Shown here: positions 22,001-33,297 of the stretch, in pieces
Layout: every line of letters starts with the position of its first letter
Numbering within the stretch: the first letter of the stretch is position 1
Origin: Alligator mississippiensis
Lineage: Eukaryota > Chordata > Crocodylia > Alligatoridae
Assembly: GCF_030867095.1 (NCBI RefSeq)
Contig: NC_081826.1
Span: 252,940,251 to 253,004,250, forward strand
DNA: 64,000 nt
Direction of reading: 5' to 3'
Notes under the pieces: model-generated
What the model was told of the DNA's origin: nothing
What the model saw: the letters and a program-made list of their open reading frames with translations, nothing else
The model's database searches: none
Translations under genes and position numbers: made by a program

Positions 22001-25000
22001 CAAAGGGTGCCACTTCTGCAGTCAGCTGGAATGCATCAATTGTTCTGTGCAGCTGATTGGGAAAGCGGCACACTTTGAAATAACAGCTGGAGCACGACAA
22101 TGGTCCCATGGAGTTGTTTTGCAGCCTTGTATCCCTGCAGATACTTTGGTAACCATCATCTTTGCAGGGAAGGTTGTAGGAGCCTAGCCCTTAGAAGTAT
22201 TCATGTTCTGCTATATTACATGAAGATTTTAAGTGCTTAACTGCTTTAAGCCCCTGAACTCTTTTATGCCAGTCTGATCTGCCACATGGCTGGAAGAGTG
22301 ATGGCAGCATGTTTGGCCTGAGGAGTTGATGTAGAAAGGGAGTGGTTTTATATTCTGCACTTCACTTTGTAAAGATGGCTACACTTGTATCTTCCTTATT
22401 GGGAAGCCCTCTGACATGGCATATATGGTAGGAAACAAAACAGTTGTTGAAAGGAGGTATTCAGCTATCTGAGGTAGGGAACCTGTAGTGGGATTCCTGG
22501 GGGGCTGCTGTTATGGTATTGCATCGCTAGGTGGTGTGCGAGTCTCATAATAGCTCTATTGCATTGAGCAAATGGCTAGCCTAGAGTAACAAAATTAGCC
22601 TGGTGTTTGTTTACACTTATGTAAATGTGCTTTGTGTCCAGGCTTTCTTTGCTAATACACTTTTGAATGGGTATTATTCATATTGGGTCATCATTGTGCC
22701 TTTTTCATTGCATCTAGTAAATATATCCTTTTTTATGTGCAAACTGAACTGATTACACATTGTGCTAGCTATTTGTGCATCATATTCAAAATAGTGTTCA
22801 AAATCCCAAAACAGAAGAAAGTTAATGTATGCAGACAACTTTAATTCCTTCAGGTTTTATCAGAGCTCTTTAGTATGAAATATTACTATGAACTGAAAAT
22901 CCTGTGTTTATGGAAAGCTTTACTAAGAAGAAGAACACTTTGCTCACTAATTTTGCTGCTACTTCATTTTAGCCTGAAGATGAAACCATTATTGTAGGCA
23001 TGACCAATGGAGTACTAAATGTTAGACATCGAAAACATGAAGAAAACAAAGAAAGGATTCCTAAAAAAAGGCATCCAGCATACAGGACCTTTGTAAAAGG
23101 AAGAAACTACATGCCAAAGCAGGTACAAGGGGGAGAGTCCACACTGGTTACATCTTGCATAGCCATGTAACTGAAAACTGAAATTTTGTGTGTGTGTAAG
23201 GGAGAATCTGGGGAGTAGGTTTTAAAATATATCCAGTTATTGGTATGAAGAACATTAATTTAAAAAAATTAAGCTGTTATTACAGCTACTGAGAGAGTCA
23301 TCATTAATATTTCAAGTGCACTTTTTCCCTTAAAGTTGGTTATAGAACAGATTAAGGTGCATGGAAACACCATTCCAACATCTGAAGAAGAGCATAAAGA
23401 AAGTGAAAAATAGTGTTAATGCCCCAAAAAACCTTATAAAATGGCATTAAATATTTGTTACTTGTCCTGAACTGTTTTTTTCTGTTCTAGGAGGATTTCT
23501 TTGTCAGCAAACCAGTAAGAAATCACTTGAAAAAATACGATAAATTGCTGAAAAGCTTCCAGGTGTCCAAGGCTCTTGATGCGGTACTTGAGGTAAGACA
23601 TTGCCATTTTGTTCATTGCTATTCAGTAAAATGATCTGAAATGGGATCTCCCTAATATTCGGGTAGAAGGGGAGGAAATCATTTTTAAACAGACGTGCAT
23701 TTTGAAGGTGGTCTGCTACCACTAAACTCTTCTCATGTTTATATAGGTCCCCATCAGAGTATACACCCCTGAAATAACGGTTGCAGTCATGCAGGAACTA
23801 AGCCGCCGAGGAACACTGAAAAATGCACTTGCAGGGCGAGATGAAAAGCAGCTTGGTATCCTCCTTACCTTCTTGACAAGGTATTGTTACTCAGACTGCC
23901 TGTGACAAACGCTGTAAGGCAGCTGTTTCTTTTTGTCAGCTTCTGCCATGCTTACCTTTCAAAATATGTTAAGATAAAACCCTCATTCCACAGAAGTGAA
24001 CAATACTTTTGCCACTGACTTCAGTGAGGGTGGAATTTCACCCTACCATCTAATTACCTGGTATTCTGAACAGATTTCTCCCTACATGTGTTAGTAGGTC
24101 ACTACTAGGACTGGTGGTCTGTGGACCACTTGTCATCTGCAAGTGTGTGATTAAGCATTTGTGGATTATTTTAGGTCTCAGCGCTTTCGTAGTGTTTATC
24201 AGTTAAGTTGGATATGGTGTGTGAAGGTCCATAAAAATCATATTTGGAAGCCCTGTGACCCAAAAAGCTTGGGTACTTCAATTTATAAAGTGTATGTTGA
24301 ATGGACTTGTTGCTTTGTCTGAGAGGAAGTGAGATGCACCAGCAGGAGTGTATACTTACCCACTCAAACTTCTGCTTTTTCCCCTTGTCACCTTACTCCT
24401 AGTAAGTGCTGTCTGTTTCATGTCTTACACAGCTCCTGTTTGGTCTTCCTGTACGTGGTACTCCATTTATATGCGTGCTGGATATGCTTATAATTTGCCT
24501 ATGTGCCAATTTGTCTGTTGCTCACGTGGTAACAAATTCTGGCTATCTGCATGTTGGTTAAGTGAATAAAGTGTTTTCAGCCCCACTCTATTTTGTGATC
24601 TAATTTGTACTCTTATCTAATTGCATTGCTGGTGAAACTGAGCTGTCAGTGTTCAAGACTTCCAAAGTAGTCCTCAACTGACTAGGTCTTATCAATATTA
24701 ATTAAGTGTGAAGCATAAAATGATCTACACAAAGAAATAAGTCTTAATGAGGTGTAAAATTTTTAGCAGTCTGTTCCTATTGTTAATGAGCATTATGTAT
24801 ATTTAGCTTAAGTAAGTGCATAGTCTTTTTTTAGTTTGCAGGCACTTAAAGGAGTACACTATTTAAAAGAATATCTCCCAGGTTCGAGTGCCTTCCCTAC
24901 TGGTGATTTACAAACCCTTAGGGCTATTGTTGCTTAACTAGACAGCTTTTATGAAAGTTCTATAAAAGTACTGGAAATTGTTCATGGATCCTGGAGAAAC

Positions 25001-25947
25001 ATAGGGGATAAATGCCAAATTATCTTAAGTTTGAACTTTGTTTTAATTTTGCAGGCATGTGGTTGAACCAAGATTTGCTCCTGTGCTGATAAATGTTGCA
25101 GAAATGATTATTGGTAAGTACAGTACAAAACCAAGTCTTGCATATTGGATTAAGCTTAACAGGATGTGTTAATGGATAAGGTTCAACATTTTGCTTAAAC
25201 TGCCAAATTATTTTTTTTTTTTTTTAATCAGATGCAACTTCTAAAAACTAAAGCCAATTTTTTTGCCAAAGGACTTTGCCCAGATTGTGTGCTTCCTTTT
25301 GATTAATCCTGATTTTTATATGTTAAGATATAAAATCTTATAAAATGATATATAATATAAAATCTTAAAATATTTTATATTTTAAAAAAGAGCTCCTGTT
25401 TCAGGCTCTGAGTGTCGTCAGTATAGTTTGTATCGCTTGCAGTATAAGATTTCCCTAGCTTCTTGTAGTAGAGAATATCTTAAAGTAAAAGCCTGACCTT
25501 CTCTAGATTTATTAGCTCCAACTACTACAAGACAATACCAATAACTAGTGTAACTTTTGGAAGGCTAATAAAGAATTCTCATCTTCCTGTTGAAAGATTT
25601 GTATTGGGATCCTTATTTAGAAAAAGTGTGTGTGTGTGCATTATGTCATAATATGCTTATAAAAATGTAGCAAATAAGATTTTGACAGTGAGATGCATAA
25701 ACTCTAAGTGGTTTTCTTTCTTCCAGATATTTATCTCTCTGTGGCTGGACAATCTGCAGTTGTTGATAAACAATTCATGAGACTCCAAGAAGTTATAGAA
25801 AAAGAGATTGATTATCAGGGGGAATTACTAGAAACTTTGGGAATGATGGATGCACTGTTTGCTACTATGACAAGTAAAAAGGTCACATCTCTCGAGAACA
25901 AAAGTAATGGTATTTCAAAGGTTGTGGAACAAGATACGAGTAATTAA
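13010..25947 (+). CDS. UTP15: UTP15, small-subunit processome component (complete, 12 coding exons)
   Basis: UTP15 is a nucleolar WD40 protein of the t-UTP/UtpA subcomplex of the SSU processome, needed for early 18S pre-rRNA processing and linked to pre-rRNA transcription. Twelve exons join with GT-AG junctions and consistent phase to 1560 nt, 519 residues; I recall human UTP15 as 518. The N-terminal part (about residues 40-300) is a beta-propeller with WD-type blades: [11 protein letters not shown] (to 150), [11 protein letters not shown] (183-193), GGRYVKVWD (to 233), SGSLDRHVKIYS (265-276). The C-terminal part (about 345-500) is the UTP15 C-terminal domain, with [29 protein letters not shown] and [20 protein letters not shown]. 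The start [13 protein letters not shown] aligns with human MAGYKPVAI. I see no stop or frame break. Transcription probably comes from the promoter shared with ANKRA2. Confidence 0.97.
14381..14473 (+). CDS. UTP15: UTP15 coding exon 2
   Basis: Residues 31-61 ([20 protein letters not shown] ... YAVTASSR), start of the propeller. Acceptor TTCTTCAG, donor AGG|GTAAGT. It is followed by a very short 83-bp intron. Confidence 0.97.
14557..14741 (+). CDS. UTP15: UTP15 coding exon 3
   Basis: Residues 62-122 plus two bases ([20 protein letters not shown] ... [20 protein letters not shown]). Acceptor TTTTTTAG, donor AA|GTAAGC. Intron 3 (2707 bp) carries a 1066-bp inverted-repeat element. Confidence 0.97.
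15637..16702. mobile_element. hAT-like inverted-repeat element (1066 bp) with palindromic GC-rich interior
   Basis: Left end TAGTGGTGAACCAGTAC and right end CTGTGCACCCTTA are diverged inverted repeats of the type seen intact at 58460 (TGCACCCCTA). The flanks TATATTTT (15629-15636) and AATATTTT (16703-16710) match at 7 of 8 bases. The interior is GC-rich, contains a 16-base G run (15951-15966) and an inverted pair of the module around AAATTTGGGGTGGCTACAGC (about 16080-16190 against 16240-16345). No transposase is visible. It lies in UTP15 intron 3. Confidence 0.78.
17449..17627 (+). CDS. UTP15: UTP15 coding exon 4
   Basis: Residues 123-183 ([61 protein letters not shown]). Contains a canonical blade ending at Trp149-Asp150. 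Acceptor GTTTCCAG, donor ACAG|GTTTGT. Confidence 0.97.
18068..18108. repeat. Perfect 18-bp palindrome (hairpin) in UTP15 intron 4
   Basis: Left arm 18068-18085 (ATTTAAGAAGTGTCATAT), loop TAATC 18086-18090, right arm 18091-18108, the exact reverse complement. AT-rich. No flanking module identifies a family. Confidence 0.9.
18566..18691 (+). CDS. UTP15: UTP15 coding exon 5
   Basis: Residues 183-225 ([43 protein letters not shown]). Acceptor TCTTTCAG, donor GCAG|GTACTT. Intron 5 (953 bp) shows possible old DNA-transposon text around 18890-19250 (repeated GTGGACAC motifs), not resolved. Confidence 0.97.
19645..19780 (+). CDS. UTP15: UTP15 coding exon 6
   Basis: Residues 225-270 ([46 protein letters not shown]). 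Acceptor TATTTATAG, donor ACAG|GTCAGT. Intron 6 (1905 bp) has no recognised feature. Confidence 0.97.
21686..21770 (+). CDS. UTP15: UTP15 coding exon 7
   Basis: Residues 270-298 ([29 protein letters not shown]). Acceptor CCCCACAG after a T-rich tract, donor GCA|GTAAGT. Confidence 0.97.
22973..23122 (+). CDS. UTP15: UTP15 coding exon 8
   Basis: Residues 299-348 ([50 protein letters not shown]). Ends the propeller and contains the basic linker. Acceptor CATTTTAG, donor CAG|GTACAA. Confidence 0.97.
23491..23592 (+). CDS. UTP15: UTP15 coding exon 9
   Basis: Residues 349-382 ([34 protein letters not shown]), start of the C-terminal UTP15 domain. Acceptor TGTTCTAG, donor GAG|GTAAGA. The next intron is only 154 bp. 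Confidence 0.97.
23747..23880 (+). CDS. UTP15: UTP15 coding exon 10
   Basis: Residues 383-427 ([45 protein letters not shown]). Acceptor TTATATAG, donor ACAAG|GTATTG. Confidence 0.97.
25055..25113 (+). CDS. UTP15: UTP15 coding exon 11
   Basis: Residues 427-447 ([20 protein letters not shown]), 59 nt. Acceptor TTTTGCAG, donor ATTG|GTAAGT. Confidence 0.97.
25727..25947 (+). CDS. UTP15: UTP15 coding exon 12 with stop codon
   Basis: Residues 447-519 ([73 protein letters not shown]), TAA at 25945-25947. Acceptor TCTTCCAG. The last 25 or so residues are the variable tail. Confidence 0.97.
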
Positions 25948-26323
25948 TTCCATCTTCACAAAATCCCTTGGACTGGACAATATGGCGCTTTACCCAGAAA
26001 ACTTTACCATAGCTGCTTTCAAAATCTCATTTCTCTGCAGGAATTATCTCCTGCAGGTTGTGTTTTGGAGAGACCAGATTACTAATGACAGGAGAAAAGG
26101 ACTATTGCAAGAAATATTTTCCATGTCTTTTTTTTGAGCCCCAGGATTTTAAAGTTTTATTCCAAAGCTATTTAACTATGAAAAAGTACGAAGTCAGACT
26201 TTGCTTTAAGGGAACAATCTACAGCTGCAATTTTATAGTCCCAAACCCAATTCAGACTACTTATTTTTAACATTAGTCCTATAAAAACTGGTATTTCTCA
26301 AATATCAACCACTTGGAAGCAGG

Positions 26324-26329
26324 AATAAA
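26324..26329 (+). terminator. UTP15: UTP15 poly(A) signal AATAAA
   Basis: AATAAA about 375 bp after the stop, followed within 40 bases by a GT-rich stretch (TGTGGTGTATGTTC). Cleavage is expected near 26345. The implied 3' UTR is about 400 nt. Confidence 0.8.
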
Positions 26330-26349
26330 ACAAAGTACGACTTTGACAT

Positions 26350-28540
26350 AACTTGACTGTGGTGTATGTTCTTTACTCTTTGTTCCTTACCTCAAACCTT
26401 TGGTATGAAACCATTAGTGAAAAGGAATTTGAGTTGATTAGAAAATATAGTGCAGTGGAGTGACGTGTTTAGTGGTAAAGGATGGTGCTCTGCTTAGCAT
26501 CTCCCTAGAACATTTTGCAGTAATGTATGTCTGTTTTTTAATTAATGAATAGTGAGGAAATTCTCAGTTAACATTTGGTATCATTTTGCTTTTAAAATTT
26601 ACTTTTCAAAATCTTGAATCCACTTATGTCTGGAAGACGACTGATCTTATGGGCTTCCACCCACTTGTGGGAGTGGATGTGGCCCTTACCTAGATGCAGC
26701 AAGTAAGGTAAATATTAGTAGCAGAAATCAGATGAGAAATTTGTGAAAATTCCAGCTAAAATCTGGGCTGTTTTTCAAACTAGAGCCAGATAGATGATAC
26801 ATCCTCTGTGTATTTTTGCGTGGTAGAGTTTGTCAGATGTATTGTAAAGCTAAACTAAACAGTGAGAGAGTAAATAATATTAAGGGGCAGAGCTACATTT
26901 GGGCTACAATATCAAACTTTCTGGTGTCCTGAACAATTAATTTACTATTGTAAATGCTAGTGAAAATATACTCTACCTGCCTTTTGGCTGCAAATAGTCA
27001 TTGTACCATACACCTGAACCAGGCCACATTCTCTTAAGCCTTTCTCCAAGTGGAAAGCTCTGCTAGCATTGGCAGTTTTCTTGAGTCCTCTTGCTCCACT
27101 TGTGAAAAGGTGCTCACATAATAACCAGGATCTCCAGGTTGGGTGTGTTTTAGTTTCCAGGGGGGGATGCATTTCTTAACAGCTAATTGTTTCATTATCT
27201 CGGGGGGGGATTTATCAGCTCAAATAGGTGTCTACAGTAAAGAAATCTGGATATCTAAGGCTTTAGACAAATATAATAAATCCCTACAGAATAATAAGAC
27301 TAGGAGCTGTTAAGATGTAACTTTTACTTCTGGAGTCTCTTATAGTAATACATGTAACAAAATCACTGTTAACATTTAACCCTGTTTTGCTTTCATTTAT
27401 ATAGCTATATTTTCATGTGGTAATTCCCATCCACTTTTAAAGCAGTTTAAAAGTATCTTTCCATAGCCTAAGCCAGACAGCTGTTTGGGAGTCTAAGATT
27501 CTCTGTTTTTTATGGATAGCAAGTGACAGGAAGCTCAGTTAAAAGGCTATAAATTAATTCACAGTTTTATTTTTAGTCTGTCTCTCTGTCTCTCTCATAT
27601 CCTAACAGGTGAGCTAGCCAAGTTTAAAAGAGGGAAACAGCATAATTTAGAACTATGTGTATGTCATTAAATAGAAGCATAGCTCTTAGTGCTGCAGTAC
27701 TGTGTGTGGTTTCTTGGATTTAGCATTCAGGTTGTGTAGACTTTCTCTTAGGGAAAGTGATGGGAATCTTTCAAGTGAATAGTCCCTGGTCTTGCAGGTC
27801 AATTCAGTATTTCCAAATTGGTATGGTTTTCTTGCAGGTGAATTTGGGATTTTTGAAGCGAACAATTTAATACACTTTTTCATTAGTGCTGGAGTTAGAC
27901 AAAATGTGATTAAGGTAATCTTTGGATGAGGCTTTGGAGTGGCTTTTGTACCTCAGACTCCTATTAGCCCTCCAGAGCATGGGTACTGTGGAAAGATGCC
28001 AGAAAAGAGTTTGGATTCATTCCCATGCACCCAGAAGTAGAGTTGTGTTAGTGGGGGATGTGTTTAAACTTTAATGTTTCTCTTTGGTTTTTGGTTATCT
28101 GAACTTCATGAGAAGAAATAGCTAGTAAGATCAGTGTGTTTTCATTGAAGAATGATTACTTTTATATGAAGACTTTTGACCTCATTCTCACTTTTTTTTT
28201 TTTTATTGCAGAGACTTTTTTAAAGCTTTTACATGTTCTAAAATTGGCTCTAGAACCAATGCATTAAAATGTCAATTGGCACCCATTGCAAGCTGTTGCA
28301 TTAACATTTTTAATAGAACTGAGATAATGTTTAAATAAAACAGTGAGCTTACCATATCATATGGGAAAACAAATACACATCTAATTTATTTGTGGTCTCT
28401 AAAATTACTAGTGGGCTACAAAAAAGAAACTATTAAAATGAGCTTCAAAAATCTTTTAAAACCATTTTGCAAGTAAGTTCAAACTTATCACCACCATTTA
28501 TGTAATCTGGGATCTTAAATTTTGGATTATACTATTCACT
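26350..28540. other. Intergenic DNA downstream of UTP15, nothing recognised
   Basis: AT-rich, non-coding in appearance. The short open frames lack recognisable motifs and I see no clear repeat family. The ARHGEF28 island is still 13 kb away. Confidence 0.5.
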
Positions 28541-28544
28541 ATTT

Positions 28545-29659
28545 GAATTCAGGATCCTGAGGAAAGGAAGGAAGGAGAGCAGCAGAGTAAGGAATCTGGA
28601 CTTCAGAAAAGCAGACTTTGACTCACCTGGGTAACTGATGGGCAGGATCTCCTGGGAAGCCAGTCTGAGGGGGGAAAGGAGTCCCACAGAGCTGGTTGTA
28701 TCTTAAAGAAAGCTTACTGAGGGCGCAGGAATGAACCATCCTAATGTGCAGGAAGATAGTAAGTATGGCAGAAGACCATCTTGGCTTTATCAGGGAACTC
28801 TTTAGTAAGCTAAAACACAAAAAGGAAGCTTTTATAAGAAGTGGAAACTTGGATAAATGAGTAGGGAGGAGTTGGGAGTAGGGAGGCATGCAGGGATGAA
28901 ATCGGGAAGGCCAAAGTGCAATTGGAATTGCAGCTGCCAAGGGATGTGAAGGATAACAAGAAGGGTTTCTACAACTATATCAGCAGCAAGAGAATGATCG
29001 GGCAAAGTGTGCCCCTCTTACTGAATGGGGGAGGCAACCTAGTGACAGATGATGTGCAAAAGGTTGAAGTACTTGATGACATATTCACCTTAGTCTTCAC
29101 AAGGTCAGCTCCTAGACTGCTGCACCTGACAGCACAGTTTAGGGAGGAGGTGAGCAGCCAACAGCGGTGAAAGAACAGGTTGGGGACTATTTTAAAAAAA
29201 GTGGTTGTGTACAAATCCATGGGGCCAAATGTGATGCACCCAAGGGTCCTGAGGGTGTTGACTGGCCATTGTCTTTGAAAAATTGTGGCAATCACAAAAG
29301 GTCCCAGACAGTTGGAAAAAGGCAGATACAGTGCCCATCTTTACGAAAGGGAAGGAGTGTCCAGGGGGAACTACAGACTGGTCAGCCTCACCTCAGTCCC
29401 TGGAAAAATCATGCAGCAGGTCCTCAAGATTTCATTTTTAAGCACTTGGAGGAGAAGGTGATTAGTAAGTCAGCATGGATTCACCAACGGCAAGTCATAT
29501 CTGACCAACCTGATTGCCTTCTGTGATGAGATAACTGGCTCTCTGAATGTGTCGAGAACAGTGGATGCCTTGACTTTAGCAGGGCTTTTGATACAGTCCC
29601 CTACAATATTCTTGCAAGCAAGGTAAGGAAGTATGTGTTGGATGAATGGACTATAAAGT
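28545..29659 (+). mobile_element. CR1 LINE, sense copy, left part
   Basis: Starts at the endonuclease-RT linker (LDFRKADFD encoded near 28598-28622). It continues through RDVKDNKKGFYNYISSKRMI and LLLNGGGNLVTDDVQKVEVL at 28916-29170, and through degraded RT sequence up to about 29659. Several frames are used, so the copy is old and dead. It is interrupted at 29660 by an inverted-repeat element and resumes at 30632. Confidence 0.85.
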
Positions 29660-30631
29660 CATAGGCAGATTAATGCATGGGTCAACTGGGCACGAGCCCA
29701 GGGGCCCCTACCAATTTGAGGCTCCAGGATCCTCCTCAGCAGGGAAGCGAAAGTGGGGGTTTAAACTGGGTGCAAATGCACTGGTCAGCTTTTACATTTA
29801 TTTCCCTTGCTAACATAGTGAGGATGGCCCCTCCCCCAATGGGGTGGGGGGCAGGCTGGGAGTGCTGCTCTGTGCCATGCCTCTGCAGGTGTGCAGTCAT
29901 GCCAGGGGGAGGCTTGGGGGGCTATACCCCCCAAAATTCACCTTAGCCCCCTGTAGCCACCTCTCCCAGTGCTGCCACCCACCTGCAGAGACAAGGCGCT
30001 CCCGGCCTGAGCCAACCAAAGCCCTGTGCGTGTGCATGTCCGCATGGACACAACTGGGCATCAGCTTCTGGCCAGTCAGTGCAACAGGGCTGGTGGGGAT
30101 CGAGACAGAGCCGCGAACAGCTTGTGGCAGGGGGATGGGGGCTGCCTCGGAGTGACTGGGGGTGGGGAAAAGTGCATATGTGCATCTCTGTGCATCTGTC
30201 TGCTTTGTGTGCGCGCGCATCTCTATGCGTTTATGCATCTGTGCATCTGCATTTGTGTGCATGTCTGTGCATCTGTTTCTGTGTCTGTGCACCTGTGTAC
30301 GTGTGTGAGCGTGTGCATGTATCTGTTTATTGCAGGGAGAGTGTGTTTGTGTGTCCATGTGCAGTGTGTGAGTGAGAGTAGAGTGCATGCTCGTCTGTGC
30401 ACACCTGTGTATGTTTGGTTATAATGGGGGAGGGGTGGGGAGCAGGGAGAAGATGGGGGCATGTGCCCCTCCACCCCCAGCCCAACAGGGTCTACGCACC
30501 CTCCCCAGCCAGCACCAGGAAGGGAAGCGCACCCCCCCCCCCCCCCCCCGGTGCAGTCTAGTTCCCATGCGGTGAGGGAGCCTCCAATTTTGTGTTTGCC
30601 CAGGACTCCAGTATACCTTAATCCTCCTCTG
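29660..30631. mobile_element. hAT-like inverted-repeat element (972 bp) inserted in a CR1
   Basis: The left end CATAGGCAGATTAATGCATG and the reverse complement of the right end (CAGAGGAGGATTAAGGTATA) are imperfect inverted repeats. The similarity extends about 60 bp, to AATTTGAGGCTCC against AATTGGAGGCTCC. Flanks TATAAAGT (29652-29659) and TATAAGGT (30632-30639) match at 7 of 8. The CR1 coding sequence resumes on the far side, confirming the insertion. The interior holds the GC-rich module (around 29930-29990), a long TG-rich repeat tract (about 30165-30420) and an 18-base C run (30532-30549). No transposase. Confidence 0.82.
30165..30420. repeat. TG/GTGCATCTG-type simple repeat tract
   Basis: A degenerate repeat of TGTGCATCTG-like units, all inside the 29660-30631 element. 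It gives long spurious His/Thr-rich or Cys/Val-rich open frames on both strands. Confidence 0.85.
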
Positions 30632-30639
30632 TATAAGGT

Positions 30640-31115
30640 GCATAGAAAACTGGCTGAATCATTGCGCTTGAAGGGTAGTAATTAATAGCTTAGTGCCTAG
30701 CTGGCAGTCGGTATCAAGTGGAGTGACCTAGGGGTCAGTCCTGGGGCCAGTTTTGTTCCTGGGGCCCATTTTGTTCCATATCTTCATCAACAACCTGGAA
30801 GATGGGATGGAGTATACTCTCAGCAAATTTGCAGATGACACCAAGCTGAGGGGAGTAGTAGATATATTGGAGGGTAGGGCTAGGATACATAGTGACCTAG
30901 ACAAATTGGAGGTTTGGGCCAAAAAAAATCTCATGAAGTTCAACAAGGACAAGTACAAAGTCCTGCATTTGGGATGTACAAATGCAGGGGATTATTCCAG
31001 GCTGGGGACCTGCTGGCTAAGCAGCAGCTCTGCAGAAAAGGACCTGGGGGCTATAGTAGACAATAAGCTGAATATGAGACAACAGTGTACCCTTGTTGCA
31101 AAGAAGGATAGCATG
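30640..31115 (+). mobile_element. CR1 LINE, sense copy, right part
   Basis: Encodes GPILFHIFINNLEDGMEYTL then SKFADDTKLRGVVD with an intact FADD box, and DKYKVLHLGCTNAGDYSRLG (30753-31118). It continues the RT interrupted at 29659. The copy ends after NKLNMRQQCTLVAKK, so the 3' end is missing, and a hAT remnant abuts it. Confidence 0.87.
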
Positions 31116-31130
31116 TAGGCAAAAAGCGAG

Positions 31131-31211
31131 GGAAAGTTAAGAGCTGGCATTTTTGAGGGGTGCCTTGTCTCATGAGAAATGCCACAAGTCTAAAAAGGTT
31201 GAGAACCACTG
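31131..31211. mobile_element. hAT right-end remnant
   Basis: Ends AAAAAGGTTGAGAACCACTG at 31211, preceded by GGGGTGCCTTGTCTC and AGAGCTGGCATTTTT. It is the same family as 32104-32394 and 34912-35576. The left end is missing. Confidence 0.75.
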
Positions 31212-32095
31212 GGCTATAATTGTGGTATATTGGGGAAGAGAATGTATTGTGCTGTATACAATTTACTAGGCAATATTTTAGCATAATAAAATAAGAGTTG
31301 GCCTAGGTAGACTTGCAGATTTTGGCAGCTTAGTTGCTTAAAAAAAAAAAAAAATCAAATTCTTTTTTTGGATGCTACACTTTTTTTTTAAATGGAAAGG
31401 TATTGTGGGATACATGTCTGTCTATTTTACTTATGAAACCTGCTCTGTTGTTATGAGTTCCAAGCAATGGAATAAACTTCAGTTAAAAAAAAAAAAAAAA
31501 AGACTACTGAAGAGATAATGAAGGGAAAAGAGAGATGATGAAGAAAATAAAAATAAAGCCAATGCATAATTCTCAGGTCTTCTCCATTTAGCCTTTTAAA
31601 AATGGAAGTAAACAAATACTCTACATTTTTTTTTTGTAATAAAGTATTCTCTATCATTTTCTAAGTGAGTAATACTTTATACGAAGAACCCATTCTGGCT
31701 GAATCATGGAAGGAATTTAAATGGTGTCCATTTTAAAATAAGTGATTTTATTTTTAGAGCACTCTTATATTTTTCCATCCTGGCACTCGAGCAACGTTTG
31801 CAGGGGTGTGTTCTCATTTGGCAGCATGTGTGTGTGTTAAGTTTACAGTTCCAAAGTGTGCACCAAGAGAAGAATAAACCTTAACCTTTCTTGAAGATGA
31901 CATACTATCCTACTGGTATGCTATTTACAGTAATATGCAACATTTACAAGCCAAAGAGATTATCTCACTCCTTGGGCTGATAGTAATGCTGTGATTGTAT
32001 CCTAGTATATTTCGAATAAAATCGCTTTGAGCAAACTTTTGATTGTTTCTTGCTGATCAAATGTAAGTAAAATTTGGCAGATCAGAGAAGCTTCA
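31212..32095. other. Intergenic, A/T-rich runs only
   Basis: Several homopolymeric A or T runs (near 31340, 31382, 31484, 31627). No gene or clear repeat family recognised. Confidence 0.5.
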
Positions 32096-32103
32096 GTCTA
32101 AAT

Positions 32104-32394
32104 CAGTGATTCTTAACCAGGATGTCACAGCACCGTGGGGTGACTTGAGATACTTTTAATGGTGCTGGGGCGGGGTGTCACACAGTGTTAGTACTGTTAA
32201 GTTCACAAACATGATTCACAGGATAAACCCAGTGATATTCAAATAGAACTCCATCATTGTGGTCTTTTGAGTTCTTTGCAACAGAAAAGCTGCTTTGTTA
32301 TTTTTCTGTAGACAAAAAAAAAACAACAAAGTGAAAACTAAGATCTGACATTATCCAAGGGGTGCCTTAAGTCTGAAAAGGTAGAGAATCACTG
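32104..32394. mobile_element. hAT-type MITE (291 bp) with perfect target duplication
   Basis: Termini CAGTGATTCTTAACC and GGTAGAGAATCACTG. Perfect 8-bp duplication GTCTAAAT at 32096-32103 and 32395-32402. It contains the family marker GGGGTGCCTTAAGTCTG before the right end. Confidence 0.93.
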
Positions 32395-33297
32395 GTCTAA
32401 ATAATATTTAATAACTGACTTTTCAAAAAGAAAAACTGACTATCAAACAGCATAACTTTTTGTAAAACTAATTGGTAAAAATGGGCTGCTTTTTGAGCTT
32501 GGCATGTATAAATGGAGCCAAAAGCTTATACATATCCATGTAAATGGTGCTATCTGCCAGCTTTATTTCTGAGGCCATTGTTCTCTTTAAGTACAATACA
32601 GAGGTATAAGACCAGGAGAAAGAGAATGTTTGCTATAATAGTGCTTTTTAATTAGATGCATTGATTCATAATACAAATACCTATATCCATTAGGATTGTT
32701 AACAGCTGAGTGGTGTGATAATTATTTTTTTTTAAGGAGGAGGAGGAGGTTTCAGTCACTTAAGGGATGCCTCCTTGAGATGTGCTTTGTTGCAGCTGTA
32801 TAATGTGTCCACTCTTTAAAATGAGAAATGCATTATTGATAAATTAGTGAAAATTTATTTTCTCTGATCAACCACCTTGATTTGTGGTCTCTTAAGCAGG
32901 GCTACATCTGGTCAATATTATTTTTCAGTCAAAATATAGAATGGTGCCAAGGTAAGTCTATAATTCAGACCTATAATTATATTTAGGATAGTGGGAAGGT
33001 GCAACAAATAAGAAATTAGAATGCCTTTTACTGAAATTTGAGTCTGTTGATGACTTAATGTTTTTAACAGCAACTTCCAAAGTACTTCCAGTCTGTGGAT
33101 AGCTTTTATATTATTTTAATCTATAACATGTGGATCTTCTTAACAGACACTTATGGAGCTAATTCTGCAGCTGGTGTCTATGCAATTTATTATTATTATT
33201 TAGTGTAGGCAGTGGTTTAGGTACTGTATTAAATGCAAACACCATCTTTGCCACAAAGGGGAGACAATTTGGAAGGGCTGAGACAGATCAAATGTTT

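Noticed and set aside
24110-24180. hAT end (GGTGGTCTGTGGACCAC) in UTP15 intron 10
   Set aside because: Only one short motif, with no matching partner end or target duplication.
29897-30424. His/Thr-rich and Cys/Val-rich open frames near 30.2 kb
   Set aside because: They are translations of the TG-rich repeat tract in an inverted-repeat element.
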